DNA of 33,723 nt from Halobacteriales archaeon QS_4_66_20 (GCA_003021015.1 PXRK01000068.1:1-33723), one strand, 5' to 3'; counted from the first letter of the stretch, positions 6,623 to 14,981 are shown. Made by a program: numbers and translations. Notes: generated from the letters alone by a model not told the origin.

Positions 6623-8278
6623 CTACCCCTTGCGCCGGAGACGCTCGACGACGAACTGCTGGTCGAGTTTCCCGAGAAACGGGCCGAGCTTCGGCCCCTC
6701 GTCGTCGTCGAAAAACAGCTGGTAGCCGGCCGCGAAGAAGTCGGCGACCTCGATGTCGTGGCGCTTGGCAGTCTCGTAGATTTCGCCCTGGATCGCCTCG
6801 CCGTCGTGGCCCTCCGCGACGAACTCGGCGAGTTCGTCCAGCGCCTGCTCGGTTGCCTCGTCGAAGGAGACGTCAGGCATCGCCGACCGCTTGAGTTCGT
6901 AGTCGAACTCGTTGCCTGTGCGGCGCGCCCAGTTGCGCGCCCGCTCGACGCGGGCGAGCGCCTCCTCAACGGCCCACTCGGGGGCGTCGTCGGGAACGTG
7001 TCCCTCGCGGCGGGCGATCTCCTCGCGCAGGTCGGGGTCGTCGGTCATTCCGAGGACGGCGGCGAAGGTGTAGGGAATCCGCACCCGCTTCTCGCGGACC
7101 GCCTCGACCACCTTCGGGTAGGCGCGCTCGGCGCGTACACGTTCGCGCTCGGGGGCGTCGGTCTCACCGAAGTAGACCCGTTCGAACTCGTCGAACTCGT
7201 CGACGAGCTGGTCGATCCGCTCGATGCTGAAATCGCGCTGTTTCAGTGGCGCCTTGCTGAAGAAGTACCGCAGGACGGCGGGTTCGAGGATGTCGAGCAC
7301 CTCGTCGACCGTGACGACGTGGCCGCCCGACGAGGAGAGTGCCTCGCCCTCCAGGGTGAACCACTCGTACACCATCGGCACCGGCGGCACCACGTCCAGC
7401 ACGTTGCGGGCGATGTCGACGCCGCTGGGCCAGGAGCCCTCGGCGTGGTCCTTGCCGAACGGCTCGTGGTCCACGTCGAGGATCCCCCACTGGGCGGGCC
7501 ACTCGAACCGCCAGGGGAGCTTGCCGTTCCGGAGTGCGGTCGTCCCCTCGTGCCCGCAGCCCTCGATGGTGTCGCCGCCCGTCTCGACGTCCGTACACCG
7601 ATAGGAGACGGTGTCCGCCTCCAGGTCGACGGCGGTGATCGTCTCCGTCAGTTGCCCGCAGTCCTCGCAGATCGCAAAGAATGGGACGTACTCCTCGTCG
7701 ATCTGGTCCTGGTAGCGCGCGAGCACCTCGCGGGCCCGGTCCTGATTGGCGAGGACGTGGCGGATGACGTCGTCGAACGCGCCCACCTCGTACAGCGCGG
7801 TGTTCGAGCGAAAGTCGACCTCGACGCCGAGCCGTTCCATGTCCCGCCGGAGCAGTTCGGTGAAGTGGTCGCCGTAGGAGTCACAGCAGCCGAACGGGTC
7901 GGGGATGTCGGTGTACGGCCGGCCGAGGTTCCGCCCGAGTGCGCCGGCGTCGATCTCGCCCAGCCCCACGATCTCGCCGTCGAGGTTCGCGAGACGCCGC
8001 GGGAGCTTCCGCAGACGGTCCCGGTCGTCGGAGGTGAACACCTGCCGGACCTCGCGGCCGCGGTCCCGGAGCGCTTCGGCGACGAAGTAGCCCCGCAGAA
8101 TCTCGTTCGGGTGGCCGATGTGCGGGATCCCGGACGGCGAGACACCCCCCTTAATCACCATCGGCTCCTCCGGGTTCCGCGCCTCGACGGCGTCGGCGAC
8201 GGCGTCAGCCCAGAACGCGCTGTCGTTGTTTTTCAGGACAGCATAGGGGTCCGCTTCCGAAGGGTGCTCCTGGCTCAT
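6623..8278 (-). CDS. lysS: Lysyl-tRNA synthetase, class I
   Basis: Charges tRNA-Lys. This is the archaeal class I enzyme, unrelated to the bacterial class II LysRS. The 551-residue protein has the HIGH signature at about 53-56 (PHIGHPNE). Zinc-type cysteines occur in the insertion (CEDCGQ, then Cys in YRCTD and EGCGHEG). The KMSKS-equivalent loop is LSSSGGH, as usual for class I LysRS. The C-terminal helical anticodon-binding cage follows from about residue 380. Length is normal for the family. The ATG overlaps the pyrH stop by four bases (8275-8278), so the two form a pyrH-lysS operon, an arrangement common in haloarchaea. Confidence 0.97.
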   Translation of the reverse strand: MSQEHPSEADPYAVLKNNDSAFWADAVADAVEARNPEEPMVIKGGVSPSGIPHIGHPNEILRGYFVAEALRDRGREVRQVFTSDDRDRLRKLPRRLANLDGEIVGLGEIDAGALGRNLGRPYTDIPDPFGCCDSYGDHFTELLRRDMERLGVEVDFRSNTALYEVGAFDDVIRHVLANQDRAREVLARYQDQIDEEYVPFFAICEDCGQLTETITAVDLEADTVSYRCTDVETGGDTIEGCGHEGTTALRNGKLPWRFEWPAQWGILDVDHEPFGKDHAEGSWPSGVDIARNVLDVVPPVPMVYEWFTLEGEALSSSGGHVVTVDEVLDILEPAVLRYFFSKAPLKQRDFSIERIDQLVDEFDEFERVYFGETDAPERERVRAERAYPKVVEAVREKRVRIPYTFAAVLGMTDDPDLREEIARREGHVPDDAPEWAVEEALARVERARNWARRTGNEFDYELKRSAMPDVSFDEATEQALDELAEFVAEGHDGEAIQGEIYETAKRHDIEVADFFAAGYQLFFDDDEGPKLGPFLGKLDQQFVVERLRRKG

Positions 8279-8961
8279 GACTGCTCGGAGACAATGTCGG
8301 TCCCATCGTGCGTGCCGTCGACGGCGTCGACCAGCGCCGCCGGGTCAGTTCCGTCGAGGACCACCGCACGCAGGCCCGACCGCTGGAGCAGTTTCGTCGC
8401 CAGCAGATCCACCGGGGCGTTGCTGCCCGCCGCGAGTTCGATCGAGGAGACGACGTCGACCAGTTCGCCGGCCGTCATCGACTCGAACTTGCTGGCGTCG
8501 TCGTCCTGGCCTGGATCGGCGTCGAACACGCCGTTGACGCTCGTCGCGTAGATCAGCAGGTCCGCGTCGACGTGCTCTGCCAGGGTGGTCGCAACGGCGT
8601 CGGTCGTGTGGCCGGCGACAGTGCCGCCCATCACTGGAATGTTGCCGTGAGTGAACACTTCCTTCGCGCGGTTGTGGGTTTGCAGCGGCTCCGGTGCCGC
8701 CCGATCGCCGAGCGCGGCGACCAGCAGCCGGGCGTTGAGCCGCGTCGCCGCGACTCCGATCTGATCCAGTTCCACCTCGTTGCCGCCGAGTTCGCGTGCA
8801 GCGCCGATGTACTCGCGGGCTGTCGGCCCGCCACCGACGACGATCCCCAGGTCGTGCCCGGCATCGTCTAGCTGTTCGACGACGGACGCGTACACCTCGA
8901 CCCGTGCCGCGTCGACGGTCGGCACCAGTACACTCCCGCCGATAGAAACGATCACGTTCAT
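8275..8961 (-). CDS. pyrH: UMP kinase (archaeal type)
   Basis: Phosphorylates UMP to UDP in pyrimidine nucleotide synthesis; cytosolic, amino-acid-kinase fold. The 228 residues match archaeal PyrH. Motifs are the N-terminal phosphate loop VSIGGSVL, GIVVGGGPTAREYI, then VMGGTVAGHTTDAVATTLAEHVDADLLIYATSVNGVFDADP, which carries the UMP- and ATP-site residues, and the C-terminal SNAPVDLLATKLLQRSGL. A cttaag TATA-like box is centred 27-28 bases upstream of the ATG, which suggests a leaderless transcript covering pyrH and lysS. Confidence 0.96.
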   Translation of the reverse strand: MNVIVSIGGSVLVPTVDAARVEVYASVVEQLDDAGHDLGIVVGGGPTAREYIGAARELGGNEVELDQIGVAATRLNARLLVAALGDRAAPEPLQTHNRAKEVFTHGNIPVMGGTVAGHTTDAVATTLAEHVDADLLIYATSVNGVFDADPGQDDDASKFESMTAGELVDVVSSIELAAGSNAPVDLLATKLLQRSGLRAVVLDGTDPAALVDAVDGTHDGTDIVSEQS

Positions 8962-8986
8962 ATCCTCGGCGTAGCCGTGAGCCGGT

Positions 8987-8992
8987 CTTAAG
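8987..8992 (-). promoter_or_regulatory. TATA-like box of pyrH-lysS
   Basis: The palindromic hexamer cttaag lies 26-31 bases upstream of the pyrH ATG (first base 8961), the position of a haloarchaeal TATA element for a leaderless mRNA. It is the only A/T-rich hexamer near that distance. The assignment rests on position alone. Confidence 0.45.
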
Positions 8993-9300
8993 CGTTGTCA
9001 AGCCCACTGCACACCCGGCTTCCCCATGCAGCGGCAGTCTACGGGCGCGTCCGGACGACACTCGCGTGGCGCCACTACCTGCATGTCAACGTCCCTCAAT
9101 CGGCAACATGATCCTCGTTTTGGCAGTTGCGCCTGAAATTATTCGGTATCCCCCACGTCGAATCAATTGGGCGACCCTAACCACCTCTCGCTAGATTTGA
9201 GAGTGTTATAAAACTTCTAAGATTCAGTTAAACGATTATAAAACGTCGTTTCACGTGCATTCACACTGAAACTGAACAAAGCAGCGCAAAGGTTCCTTTC

Positions 9301-9308
9301 TTTATATA
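9301..9308 (+). promoter_or_regulatory. TATA box of the small winged-helix gene
   Basis: The string tttatata lies 35-42 bases before the ATG at 9343 and predicts a transcript with a leader of roughly 10-15 bases. It is the best TATA match in the intergenic region. Confidence 0.5.
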
Positions 9309-9342
9309 CCCTTACAGGGGATACGAGTGAGTGAGGCAAGAC

Positions 9343-9585
9343 ATGAGCGCGACACAGTCCTCCCAGGACAGCAGTTCGAAGGAAGAACGGCTTCGATCGT
9401 TCCTGAAGCAGAAGGCCCAGGACGGCGAGGTCTACTTCAAGAGCAAGTTCATCGCGGACGAGGTCGACCTCACCCCGAAAGAGATCGGCGCACTCATGGT
9501 GAAGCTCCGGGACTCCACGCCGGACCTCGAGATCGAGAAGTGGTCGTACACGAGCGCGACCACCTGGCGTGTCGAGCCCTCGTGA
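9343..9585 (+). CDS. Small conserved haloarchaeal protein, winged-helix-like (DUF7123-type)
   Basis: An 80-residue acidic protein. After a Ser-rich start, residues 15-80 read as one compact domain: a helix EERLRSFLKQKA, then YFKSKFIADEVDLTPKEIGALMVKLRD (a helix-turn-helix-like pair), and a strand pair EKWSYTSATTWRVEP at the end, which fits a winged helix. I recall this pattern from an uncharacterised protein family widespread in haloarchaea (DUF7123). A role in DNA or RNA binding is plausible but not shown. The ATG at 9343 was preferred to the GTG at 9331 because family members start just before the Ser/Thr run. Confidence 0.75.
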   Translation: MSATQSSQDSSSKEERLRSFLKQKAQDGEVYFKSKFIADEVDLTPKEIGALMVKLRDSTPDLEIEKWSYTSATTWRVEPS

Positions 9586-9830
9586 CCGCAGGCGGTGTCG
9601 CGCTGCGGATCCGCCCGGCTCCCCGCTACTGAACACAGAACCGCTTTCCCCTGTGGTTCTCCCTCCCCTTCTGACGACCAGTGATCGGATAGTCTCTTGT
9701 CCGAACGAGGAGTACGCGGTGTCCCGCCGTTCGTCGGAGGCTCCCGCCGGCTGAACAGTCATCACGTATCGTGGTTTTCGTCGGCCGTCGCTCCGGGGAT
9801 TTATGGAGACACAAGTCATAGCACGCGCCG

Positions 9831-10979
9831 ATGGGCAGTAGCCACGAGTCGAGTGAGCCACCCGACGTCGCCGAGATCGCGTCGCTGTTCGACGTCTACG
9901 AGATCAGGCAGGAAGGCGAGAAAGTGCTGTACATCGGCGAGCCGACCGTCTCCGGCACTCGCCTGGAGGAGGAACTCTGGCCGCTGTTTCGCGAGCACGG
10001 GTACGAGGTGTCCCTGCAGCGCGGCTACAACGGGGAGGGGGGAATCCCCCTGTCGCGCGGCGAGTACGTCCTCGTCGCCGAGCCGTGGTCGATCGGCGTC
10101 GAGGGCATTCCCTGGACGAACGTCGCCCTGTTCGTCGCGACGGTGTTCTCGACGCTATTTGCCGGCGCCTTCTTCTGGTACCAGGTGCCGCTCACGGAGG
10201 AGCCCTGGCGCGCGGTCGAGGCCTGGCCGTTCGTCCTGGCCATCATGGGCGTCCTCGGGATCCACGAACTCGGCCACTACGTGATGAGCCGCTACCACAA
10301 CGTCCAGGCGTCTCTTCCCTATTTTATCCCCTTGCCGACGTACATCGGCTCGATGGGCGCCCTCATCCGGATGAAAGGCCGCATCCCGAACCGGAAGGCG
10401 CTGTTCGACATCGGCGCCGCCGGGCCGCTCGCCGGCCTGGTCGCGACGGTCGTCGTGACGGCCATCGGGCTCCAGCTCGATCCGCTCACGGTCCAGCAGA
10501 CTGCCGTCGAGGGCGGCGGCGAGCAGGTCGTGTTCAACGAGCCGCCGCTTCTGGAGATCATCGCGTCGGTGACGGGGACGACCGAGCGCCTGGAGTCGGG
10601 CGCCGTCCACCCGGTGGTGTTCGGCGGCTGGGTCGGGATGCTCGTTACCCTGCTGAACATGCTGCCGGTCGGCCAGTTCGACGGCGGCCACATCCTGCGG
10701 GCGGTAGTCGGCGAGAAGCAGCGCGCGATCGCCGCCGCCGTCCCCGGCGTGCTGTTCGCACTCGCGGCCTACCTCCTGTTCATCCGCGACGGCGTCAACT
10801 CCGTCGGGATCTGGATCATGTGGGGGCTGCTCGCGCTCGCGCTCGCCTACGTCGGCCCGGCGACCCCGGTCGACGAGGAGTCGCTGGGCTGGCCCCGGGT
10901 CCTGCTCGCGATCCTCACGTTCGTCCTCGCGGCGCTCTGTTTCACCCCGGTCCCGATCGAGATCGTCCAGGCGAGCTAA
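9831..10979 (+). CDS. Site-2-protease-type membrane metalloprotease (M50)
   Basis: Intramembrane zinc protease of the S2P/M50 family, which cleaves substrates inside the membrane; natural substrates in haloarchaea are mostly unknown. The 382-residue protein has a soluble N-terminal domain (about 1-95) with a small alpha/beta look, then about six to eight membrane segments. The zinc site is HELGH at 145-149 in the second or third helix. The third ligand is in the later GQFDGGH motif (Asp284), the family's N/Q-x-D-G signature. GAAGPLAGL near 200 is also conserved. A TATA-like atttatg lies 26-32 bases before the ATG. In relatives this gene commonly neighbours thiL, as here (convergent). Confidence 0.93.
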   Translation: MGSSHESSEPPDVAEIASLFDVYEIRQEGEKVLYIGEPTVSGTRLEEELWPLFREHGYEVSLQRGYNGEGGIPLSRGEYVLVAEPWSIGVEGIPWTNVALFVATVFSTLFAGAFFWYQVPLTEEPWRAVEAWPFVLAIMGVLGIHELGHYVMSRYHNVQASLPYFIPLPTYIGSMGALIRMKGRIPNRKALFDIGAAGPLAGLVATVVVTAIGLQLDPLTVQQTAVEGGGEQVVFNEPPLLEIIASVTGTTERLESGAVHPVVFGGWVGMLVTLLNMLPVGQFDGGHILRAVVGEKQRAIAAAVPGVLFALAAYLLFIRDGVNSVGIWIMWGLLALALAYVGPATPVDEESLGWPRVLLAILTFVLAALCFTPVPIEIVQAS

Positions 10980-11001
10980 CTCCCGCGACCGACACCTCTC
11001 A

Positions 11002-11110
11002 TACGGTCGTTCGTGAGTATTTTCGGGACTGTCCCGTCATATCGGGCGTTTGACGGCCTCTGGCGCACGAGCTGTGACACCGTAGCGGTAACGAATCACG
11101 GACGACCGTA
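11002..11110. mobile_element. MITE copy 2 (109 bp), in the thiL 3' end
   Basis: Ends are tacggtcgttcgtga (11002-11016) and tcacggacgaccgta (11096-11110), inverted with 14 of 15 matches. A TCA duplication flanks it (10999-11001 and 11111-11113). Inside the left end the sequence gtgagtattttcgg, and near the right end cggtaacga-tcac, are shared with copy 5 at 26260, so these two belong to one subfamily. No protein of its own is encoded. Confidence 0.85.
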
Positions 11111-11113
11111 TCA

Positions 11114-11128
11114 TAGTGATTATTGCGA
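11114..11128. mobile_element. Isolated MITE-type end next to copy 2
   Basis: tagtgattattgcga follows directly after the TCA duplication of copy 2 and differs by one base from the left end of copy 3 (tagtgattattgtga at 14746). No matching right end is seen before thiL coding sequence resumes near 11211. It is probably the remnant of an older element into whose flank copy 2 inserted, and is a candidate for the event that removed the thiL C-terminus. Confidence 0.55.
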
Positions 11129-12047
11129 TTGTTTTCTGAGTCACATCGTCGTCCCGGGAATGTCACGGGCTGAAACCGGTGGCTGACGAATCGACGGCGG
11201 TAAAGAATCGTACAGACGAGTTCGAAGTCCTCGCCGAAAAAGCGGCTCAGCTCCCGCCGTTCGTCGTCGTCGACGACGGCTTCGAGTTCGGGGGCGACCG
11301 GCAGCGGGGACTCGACGGCGAACCCGCAGTCGCTGGCCTCCGCCAGCTGGTGGAGCGAGCGGGCCAGCCCGTCGCTGCTGTCCATCATTGCCGTCGCGTG
11401 GGTGGCCAACTGCTGGCCCGCCGCGACGCGAGGTTCGAACCGGAACAGCTCGTTCGCGCGTTCGTGCTCGCCGGCCTCGAACAGGCGCAGCGCCGCCGCG
11501 CTCCGGCCCAGTGTGCCAGTGACGCAGACGGCGTCGCCGGGCGTCGCGCCGGACCGCTGGACGGGCGACTCGGCCCGGCCGAGCGCCGTCGACGCGACCG
11601 TGAACTCCTCGTGACCGTCCAGGTCGCCGCCGACGTACTCGGCGCCGACGTTCGCAGAGACGTCGGTTGCACCCGCGACGAACGCCGCGAGTTCGTCCCA
11701 GTCGAAGGCGGGGGCGCCGTAGACGGCGACCGTCGCAACCGCCTCCCCGCCCATCCCGGCGACGTCCGACAGCGAGGCGGCGACGGCCCGCCAGCCCGCG
11801 GTGTACCTGGTCGTCCCGGCCGGGAAGTCGGTCGACTCGTGGAGCATGTCGGTCGTCAGCACCAGGCCGTCGACGACGGCCGCGTCGTCGCCAGCTTCCG
11901 GTACCTCCTCTGTGATCCGCGTCAGTGCCGACCGCTCGTCCATGGCTGCATTACTGCGCCTCGACGGAAATACCCTCCCGTCGAGTAATCGACCGCGTTC
12001 GTGCGTGCGATGCGTTCACAGGCAGCCTGCAGGCGCGGGGGCGGTGA

Positions 12048-12055
12048 TATAAATA
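12048..12055 (+). promoter_or_regulatory. TATA box of the orphan ABC ATPase gene
   Basis: tataaata lies 31-38 bases before the ATG at 12086, a strong match to an archaeal TATA element. It predicts a leader of under about 12 bases. The GGAGGA about 22-27 bases before the ATG is too far to act as a ribosome binding site. Confidence 0.6.
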
Positions 12056-12085
12056 ACTGGAGGAAGTACGGTCCGTCAGTCAATC

Positions 12086-13219
12086 ATGGCGCGTGTCGAA
12101 TGTGTCGATTTACAGCGGGTGTTCAGCCTCAGGGACGGTGGCGAGGAGGTCGCCGTTGACTCGATATCAGTGACGATCGAGGAGGGCGAGTTCACGACTG
12201 TCGTGGGCCCGAGCGGCTGTGGCAAGACGACGTTCCTCCGGATGATCGCGGGACTGGAGACGCCGACGAGCGGCGAGATCCGCTTCGACGGCGAGCCGGT
12301 GACAGACATCTCGCCGCAGGGCCGGGAGCTCTCGATGGTGTTCCAGAGCATCGCCCTGTTCCCGTTCAGAACGGTCCGGTCGAATATCGAGTACGGGCTG
12401 AAGTACGCCGACGTCCCGACCCAGGAGGTCAGAGAGCGGGTCGAGGAGATGGCTTCGATGGTCGGGATCGAGGAGCTTCTCGACAAGAAGCCGCCACAGC
12501 TGTCGGGCGGCCAGCAGCAGCGCGCCGCACTCGCGCGGGCCCTGATCCGTGACCCCGAAGTGTTCCTGCTCGACGAGCCGCTCAGCGATCTGGACGCGAA
12601 GCTGAAAACGGAGATGCGCACGGAGCTCAAGGAGCTCCACCAGCAGTTCCCGAAGACGACGATCTACGTCACGCACGATCAGCAGGAGGCGATGACCCTC
12701 TCCGACAGCGTCATCGTGCTAAACGACGGCCGGATCATGCAGAAGGCGCCGCCGGAGAAGGTCTACAGCGCCCCGGAGAACACGTTCGTCGCGCAGTTCA
12801 TCGGCTCCCCGACGATCAACATGTTCGAGGCGACACTCGAGAGTGGGGCGCTCGTGGCTGACGCACTGCAACGGGCGGTTCCCATCGCGGAGGAGCTACA
12901 GGCACGGATACGGGAGAAGGCAGATGGCGGCCTCCAGCTCGGGGTCCGGCCGAACGACCTTACGCGGACCGAGGACGGGGCAGAGGCGTTCCTCGAGGGC
13001 TCGGTCAAGGTGTTCGAGCAGATGGGTGACGAGACGATTCTCCACCTGATCCTCGAGGGAACCGACAGGGAGATCCGCGTGAGCGTCCCGCCGTCAGTCA
13101 TCCCCGAGCAGGGCGACCGGTTCCAGTTCACGTTCGATCACGGTGACGCACACCTGTTCGACCGCGAGACCGGCGAGGCGATCACGAACGGCCTCGACAC
13201 CCCGAAACCGCCCGCATGA
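12086..13219 (+). CDS. ABC transporter ATP-binding protein, CUT1/PotA-MalK type
   Basis: Nucleotide-binding subunit of a binding-protein-dependent importer (sugar, polyamine or similar). The 377-residue protein has Walker A GPSGCGKTT (about 43-51), a Q-loop VFQSIALFPFRTV, the ABC signature LSGGQQQRAALARAL, Walker B VFLLDEPLSDLD and the switch histidine in YVTHDQQEAM. After residue 240 a C-terminal TOBE/MOP-like regulatory domain follows (FIGSPTINMFEATL, LGVRPNDL, VKVFEQMGDETILHL), as in MalK, UgpC and PotA. No permease or binding-protein gene lies beside it, so the transported substrate cannot be named; the Liv-type genes downstream need a different ATPase type. aroA follows after 110 bases. 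Confidence 0.9.
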   Translation: MARVECVDLQRVFSLRDGGEEVAVDSISVTIEEGEFTTVVGPSGCGKTTFLRMIAGLETPTSGEIRFDGEPVTDISPQGRELSMVFQSIALFPFRTVRSNIEYGLKYADVPTQEVRERVEEMASMVGIEELLDKKPPQLSGGQQQRAALARALIRDPEVFLLDEPLSDLDAKLKTEMRTELKELHQQFPKTTIYVTHDQQEAMTLSDSVIVLNDGRIMQKAPPEKVYSAPENTFVAQFIGSPTINMFEATLESGALVADALQRAVPIAEELQARIREKADGGLQLGVRPNDLTRTEDGAEAFLEGSVKVFEQMGDETILHLILEGTDREIRVSVPPSVIPEQGDRFQFTFDHGDAHLFDRETGEAITNGLDTPKPPA

Positions 13220-13329
13220 ACCTGGAACGGACGGTGCCCTCGCAGGGACACGCGGGACGGCTCCGCCAGCCAACAGGTGCGGGTCGACGCCACGGACTGT
13301 ACCCGGCGCCGGAGCGGTGTCGCTGACGC

Positions 13330-14604
13330 ATGGAGGTTCGAATCACGCCGAGCGAGGTGCACGGTCGGGTTTCTGCCCCGCAATCGAAAAGCTACACACA
13401 CCGGGCCATACTCGCAGCAGGCCACGCCGGCGCCGGGACGGTCTGCAACCCGCTGGCGAGTGCCGATACGGCGGCAACGATCCGCGCCGCGGAGCTGTTT
13501 GGCGCCGACATAACCCGCGGGGACGGAGAGCTAACCGTCGAGGCCCCCGCGGAGTGGCCCCTGACGCCGCCGGATGTCGTCGACTGCGGGAACAGCGGGA
13601 CGACCTTCCGTCTGATGACGGCGACAGCCGCCCTCGCTGGCGGCACGACAGTGCTGACCGGCGACGGATCGCTGCGCACCCGCCCGCAGGGACAGCTCTT
13701 GCAGGCGATCACGGAGCTCGGGGGACGGGGCACGAGTACGCGCGGAAACGGGCAGGCCCCCGTCATCGTGTCGGGTCCGATACGGGGGGGCTCGGTCGGG
13801 ATGGTCGGTGAGACCTCCCAGTTCATCAGCGCCCTGCTGATGGCGGGGGCACGGACCGGCGCGGGGATCGACATGACCTTGCCGTCGCCGCCGAACGAGG
13901 AGCCGTACATCCATCTCACGATCGACCTCCTCGACGCGTTCGGCGTCGACGCGGCAAAAACCGACGCCGGGTTCGCCGTCGGCGGCGGGCAACAGTACGG
14001 CCGGGACAGCCCCTACGAGGTGCCGCCGGACTTCTCGTCGATGTCGTATCTGCTCGCCGCCGGCGCGGTCGCCGGCGAGGTGACTGTGACCGGGGTGCGG
14101 CCGAGTGTCCAGGGGGACCAACGGATCGTGGACCTCCTCGGCGAAATGGGGGCGGACGTGCGGTGGGACAGGGACGCAGGTGAGATAACAGTCGGGCGGC
14201 GGCCCCTGACGGGGATCGAGGTCGACATCGCCGACGTTCCGGACCTGCTGCCGACGATCGCCGCCCTCGGCGCGGTCGCTGACGGGACAACCCGGATCCG
14301 CAACTGTGGTCACGTCCGGCACAAGGAGACCGATCGGGTGGATCTAATGGGGGAGGCACTTTCGGAGATGGGGGCTGTCGTCTCCGACACGCCGGAGACG
14401 CTGGTCGTTCGCGGCGGGGAGTCGTCGCTCACCGGCGCGGACCTGCCAAATACCGCCGACCACCGCCTGATAATGGCGCTGTCAGTTGTGGCGCTCGCGG
14501 CGGACGGGGTCACGACGATTCCCGACGCGGAACACGTCGACATCTCGTTTCCTGGGTTCTTCGATTGCCTCGCACAGCTAGGTGCCAGGTTCATCCAGGA
14601 GTGA
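13330..14604 (+). CDS. aroA: 3-phosphoshikimate 1-carboxyvinyltransferase (EPSP synthase)
   Basis: Joins shikimate 3-phosphate and phosphoenolpyruvate in the shikimate pathway to aromatic amino acids. The 424 residues show the two-domain EPSPS signatures: SKSYTHR (about 19-25), GNSGTTFRLMTA (about 90-101), LRTRPQGQLL, GETSQFISALLMAG, DFSSMSYLLAAG, VPDLLPTIAALG, HVRHKETDR and DHRLIMAL. The substrate-binding Ser-Ser-Gln of classical enzymes is Thr-Ser-Gln here. Other aromatic-pathway genes are absent, and the gene stands alone beside an ABC ATPase, so this could be the only aroA or a paralogue; the sequence alone does not decide. The ATG start begins directly at the family's MEVRI-type strand. 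Confidence 0.92.
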   Translation: MEVRITPSEVHGRVSAPQSKSYTHRAILAAGHAGAGTVCNPLASADTAATIRAAELFGADITRGDGELTVEAPAEWPLTPPDVVDCGNSGTTFRLMTATAALAGGTTVLTGDGSLRTRPQGQLLQAITELGGRGTSTRGNGQAPVIVSGPIRGGSVGMVGETSQFISALLMAGARTGAGIDMTLPSPPNEEPYIHLTIDLLDAFGVDAAKTDAGFAVGGGQQYGRDSPYEVPPDFSSMSYLLAAGAVAGEVTVTGVRPSVQGDQRIVDLLGEMGADVRWDRDAGEITVGRRPLTGIEVDIADVPDLLPTIAALGAVADGTTRIRNCGHVRHKETDRVDLMGEALSEMGAVVSDTPETLVVRGGESSLTGADLPNTADHRLIMALSVVALAADGVTTIPDAEHVDISFPGFFDCLAQLGARFIQE

Positions 14605-14694
14605 TCTCCGACCGGCCCCTCCATCCACCCCCTTCCGGCCCCGGTCGCTACCGGCGTCCGGGCATCGGCAACCGCTCAAGCACGTCGGAACTCG

Positions 14695-14724
14695 TAGTGA
14701 TTGTTGTGATACTGTCGGACGTGA
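14695..14724. mobile_element. Two abutting MITE-type ends
   Basis: tagtgattgttgtga (14695-14709) is followed without a gap by tactgtcggacgtga (14710-14724). The second continues as gtacgtgg, as in the left end of MITE copy 1 (4751). The last three bases of the first end (TGA) fit a TNA target, so the second element probably inserted into the first. The right ends are lost; only a caatcact remnant just before copy 3 may remain. Confidence 0.6.
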
Positions 14725-14745
14725 GTACGTGGCCAATCACTCTCA

Positions 14746-14825
14746 TAGTGATTATTGTGACTGTTTACCGGGTCGACCGCACGCAGTCTCGCGGTCGATC
14801 CCGGAACGACTCACAAGAATCACTA
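14746..14825. mobile_element. MITE copy 3 (80 bp)
   Basis: Ends tagtgattattgtga (14746-14760) and tcacaagaatcacta (14811-14825) are inverted with 14 of 15 matches. The flanking triplet TCA is duplicated (14743-14745 and 14826-14828). The interior holds a further short palindrome around gaccgc/gcggtc. It is shorter than the other copies, so it may be an internal deletion form. Confidence 0.85.
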
Positions 14826-14950
14826 TCAGGGCAGGTAGCGGCTCACTCCACTACTGGACGGCGTCGATTTTCCCCGGCTCCGTAGTTACTGGCAAATCCG
14901 GCACTATCGGGGGGCGAAATCTCACGTTACCGCCGCCCTCCGGGGGAAAA

Positions 14951-14957
14951 TTTAATA
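14951..14957 (+). promoter_or_regulatory. TATA box of the substrate-binding protein operon
   Basis: tttaata, in the context aaatttaatac, lies 25-31 bases before the ATG at 14982, the usual distance for a leaderless transcript. It probably drives the whole binding protein-permease-permease-ATPase operon. Confidence 0.6.
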
Positions 14958-14981
14958 CTCGGGGATTGGCAGGTGGTATCT

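Larger units (their letters stand above)
8962..9342. other. Long intergenic region between pyrH and a small winged-helix gene
   Basis: No gene is supported in these 381 bases. Both flanking genes point away, so their promoters lie here (8987-8992 and 9301-9308). The half nearer 9343 is unusually A/T-rich, and the nine-base string ttataaaac occurs twice exactly 30 bases apart (9206-9214 and 9236-9244). This could be an extra promoter or operator site. No MITE end of the family found elsewhere in the window is visible. Confidence 0.5.
10999..11943 (-). pseudogene. thiL: Thiamine-monophosphate kinase with destroyed C-terminus
   Basis: ThiL phosphorylates thiamine monophosphate to the active cofactor thiamine diphosphate. 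Residues 1-243 look normal: GDDAAVVDG (metal/ATP site) at 18-26, TTDMLHESTDF, GWRAVAASLSDVAGMGG, MDSSDGLARSLHQLAEAS and FFGEDFELV. From about residue 245 similarity ends. The last ~70 codons run through low-quality, Arg/Ser/Cys-rich sequence that includes an isolated MITE end (11114) and MITE copy 2, and the stop codon is made by the TCA target duplication (10999-11001). The domain that normally follows GEDFEL (about 40-50 residues) is missing. It could be inactive, partly active, or replaced by another thiL elsewhere. The start lacks the usual few residues of variation but is plausible. Confidence 0.8.
14605..14981. other. Intergenic region packed with MITE sequences
   Basis: No gene is supported in these 377 bases. 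They contain two abutting isolated MITE ends (14695-14724), the complete short MITE copy 3 (14746-14825) and the promoter of the binding-protein gene (14951-14957). The remaining parts, 14605-14690 and 14829-14945, show nothing recognisable. Confidence 0.6.

Noticed and set aside
12086-13219. The orphan ABC ATPase considered as the missing LivF of the downstream Liv-type operon.
   Set aside because: Its C-terminal TOBE-like domain and signature context are of the CUT1/MalK/PotA type, and it lies two genes upstream beyond aroA and MITEs.
13330-14604. The EPSP synthase gene considered as MurA, which has the same fold.
   Set aside because: SKSYTHR, GNSGTTFRLM and HKETDR are EPSPS-type, and haloarchaea make no murein.
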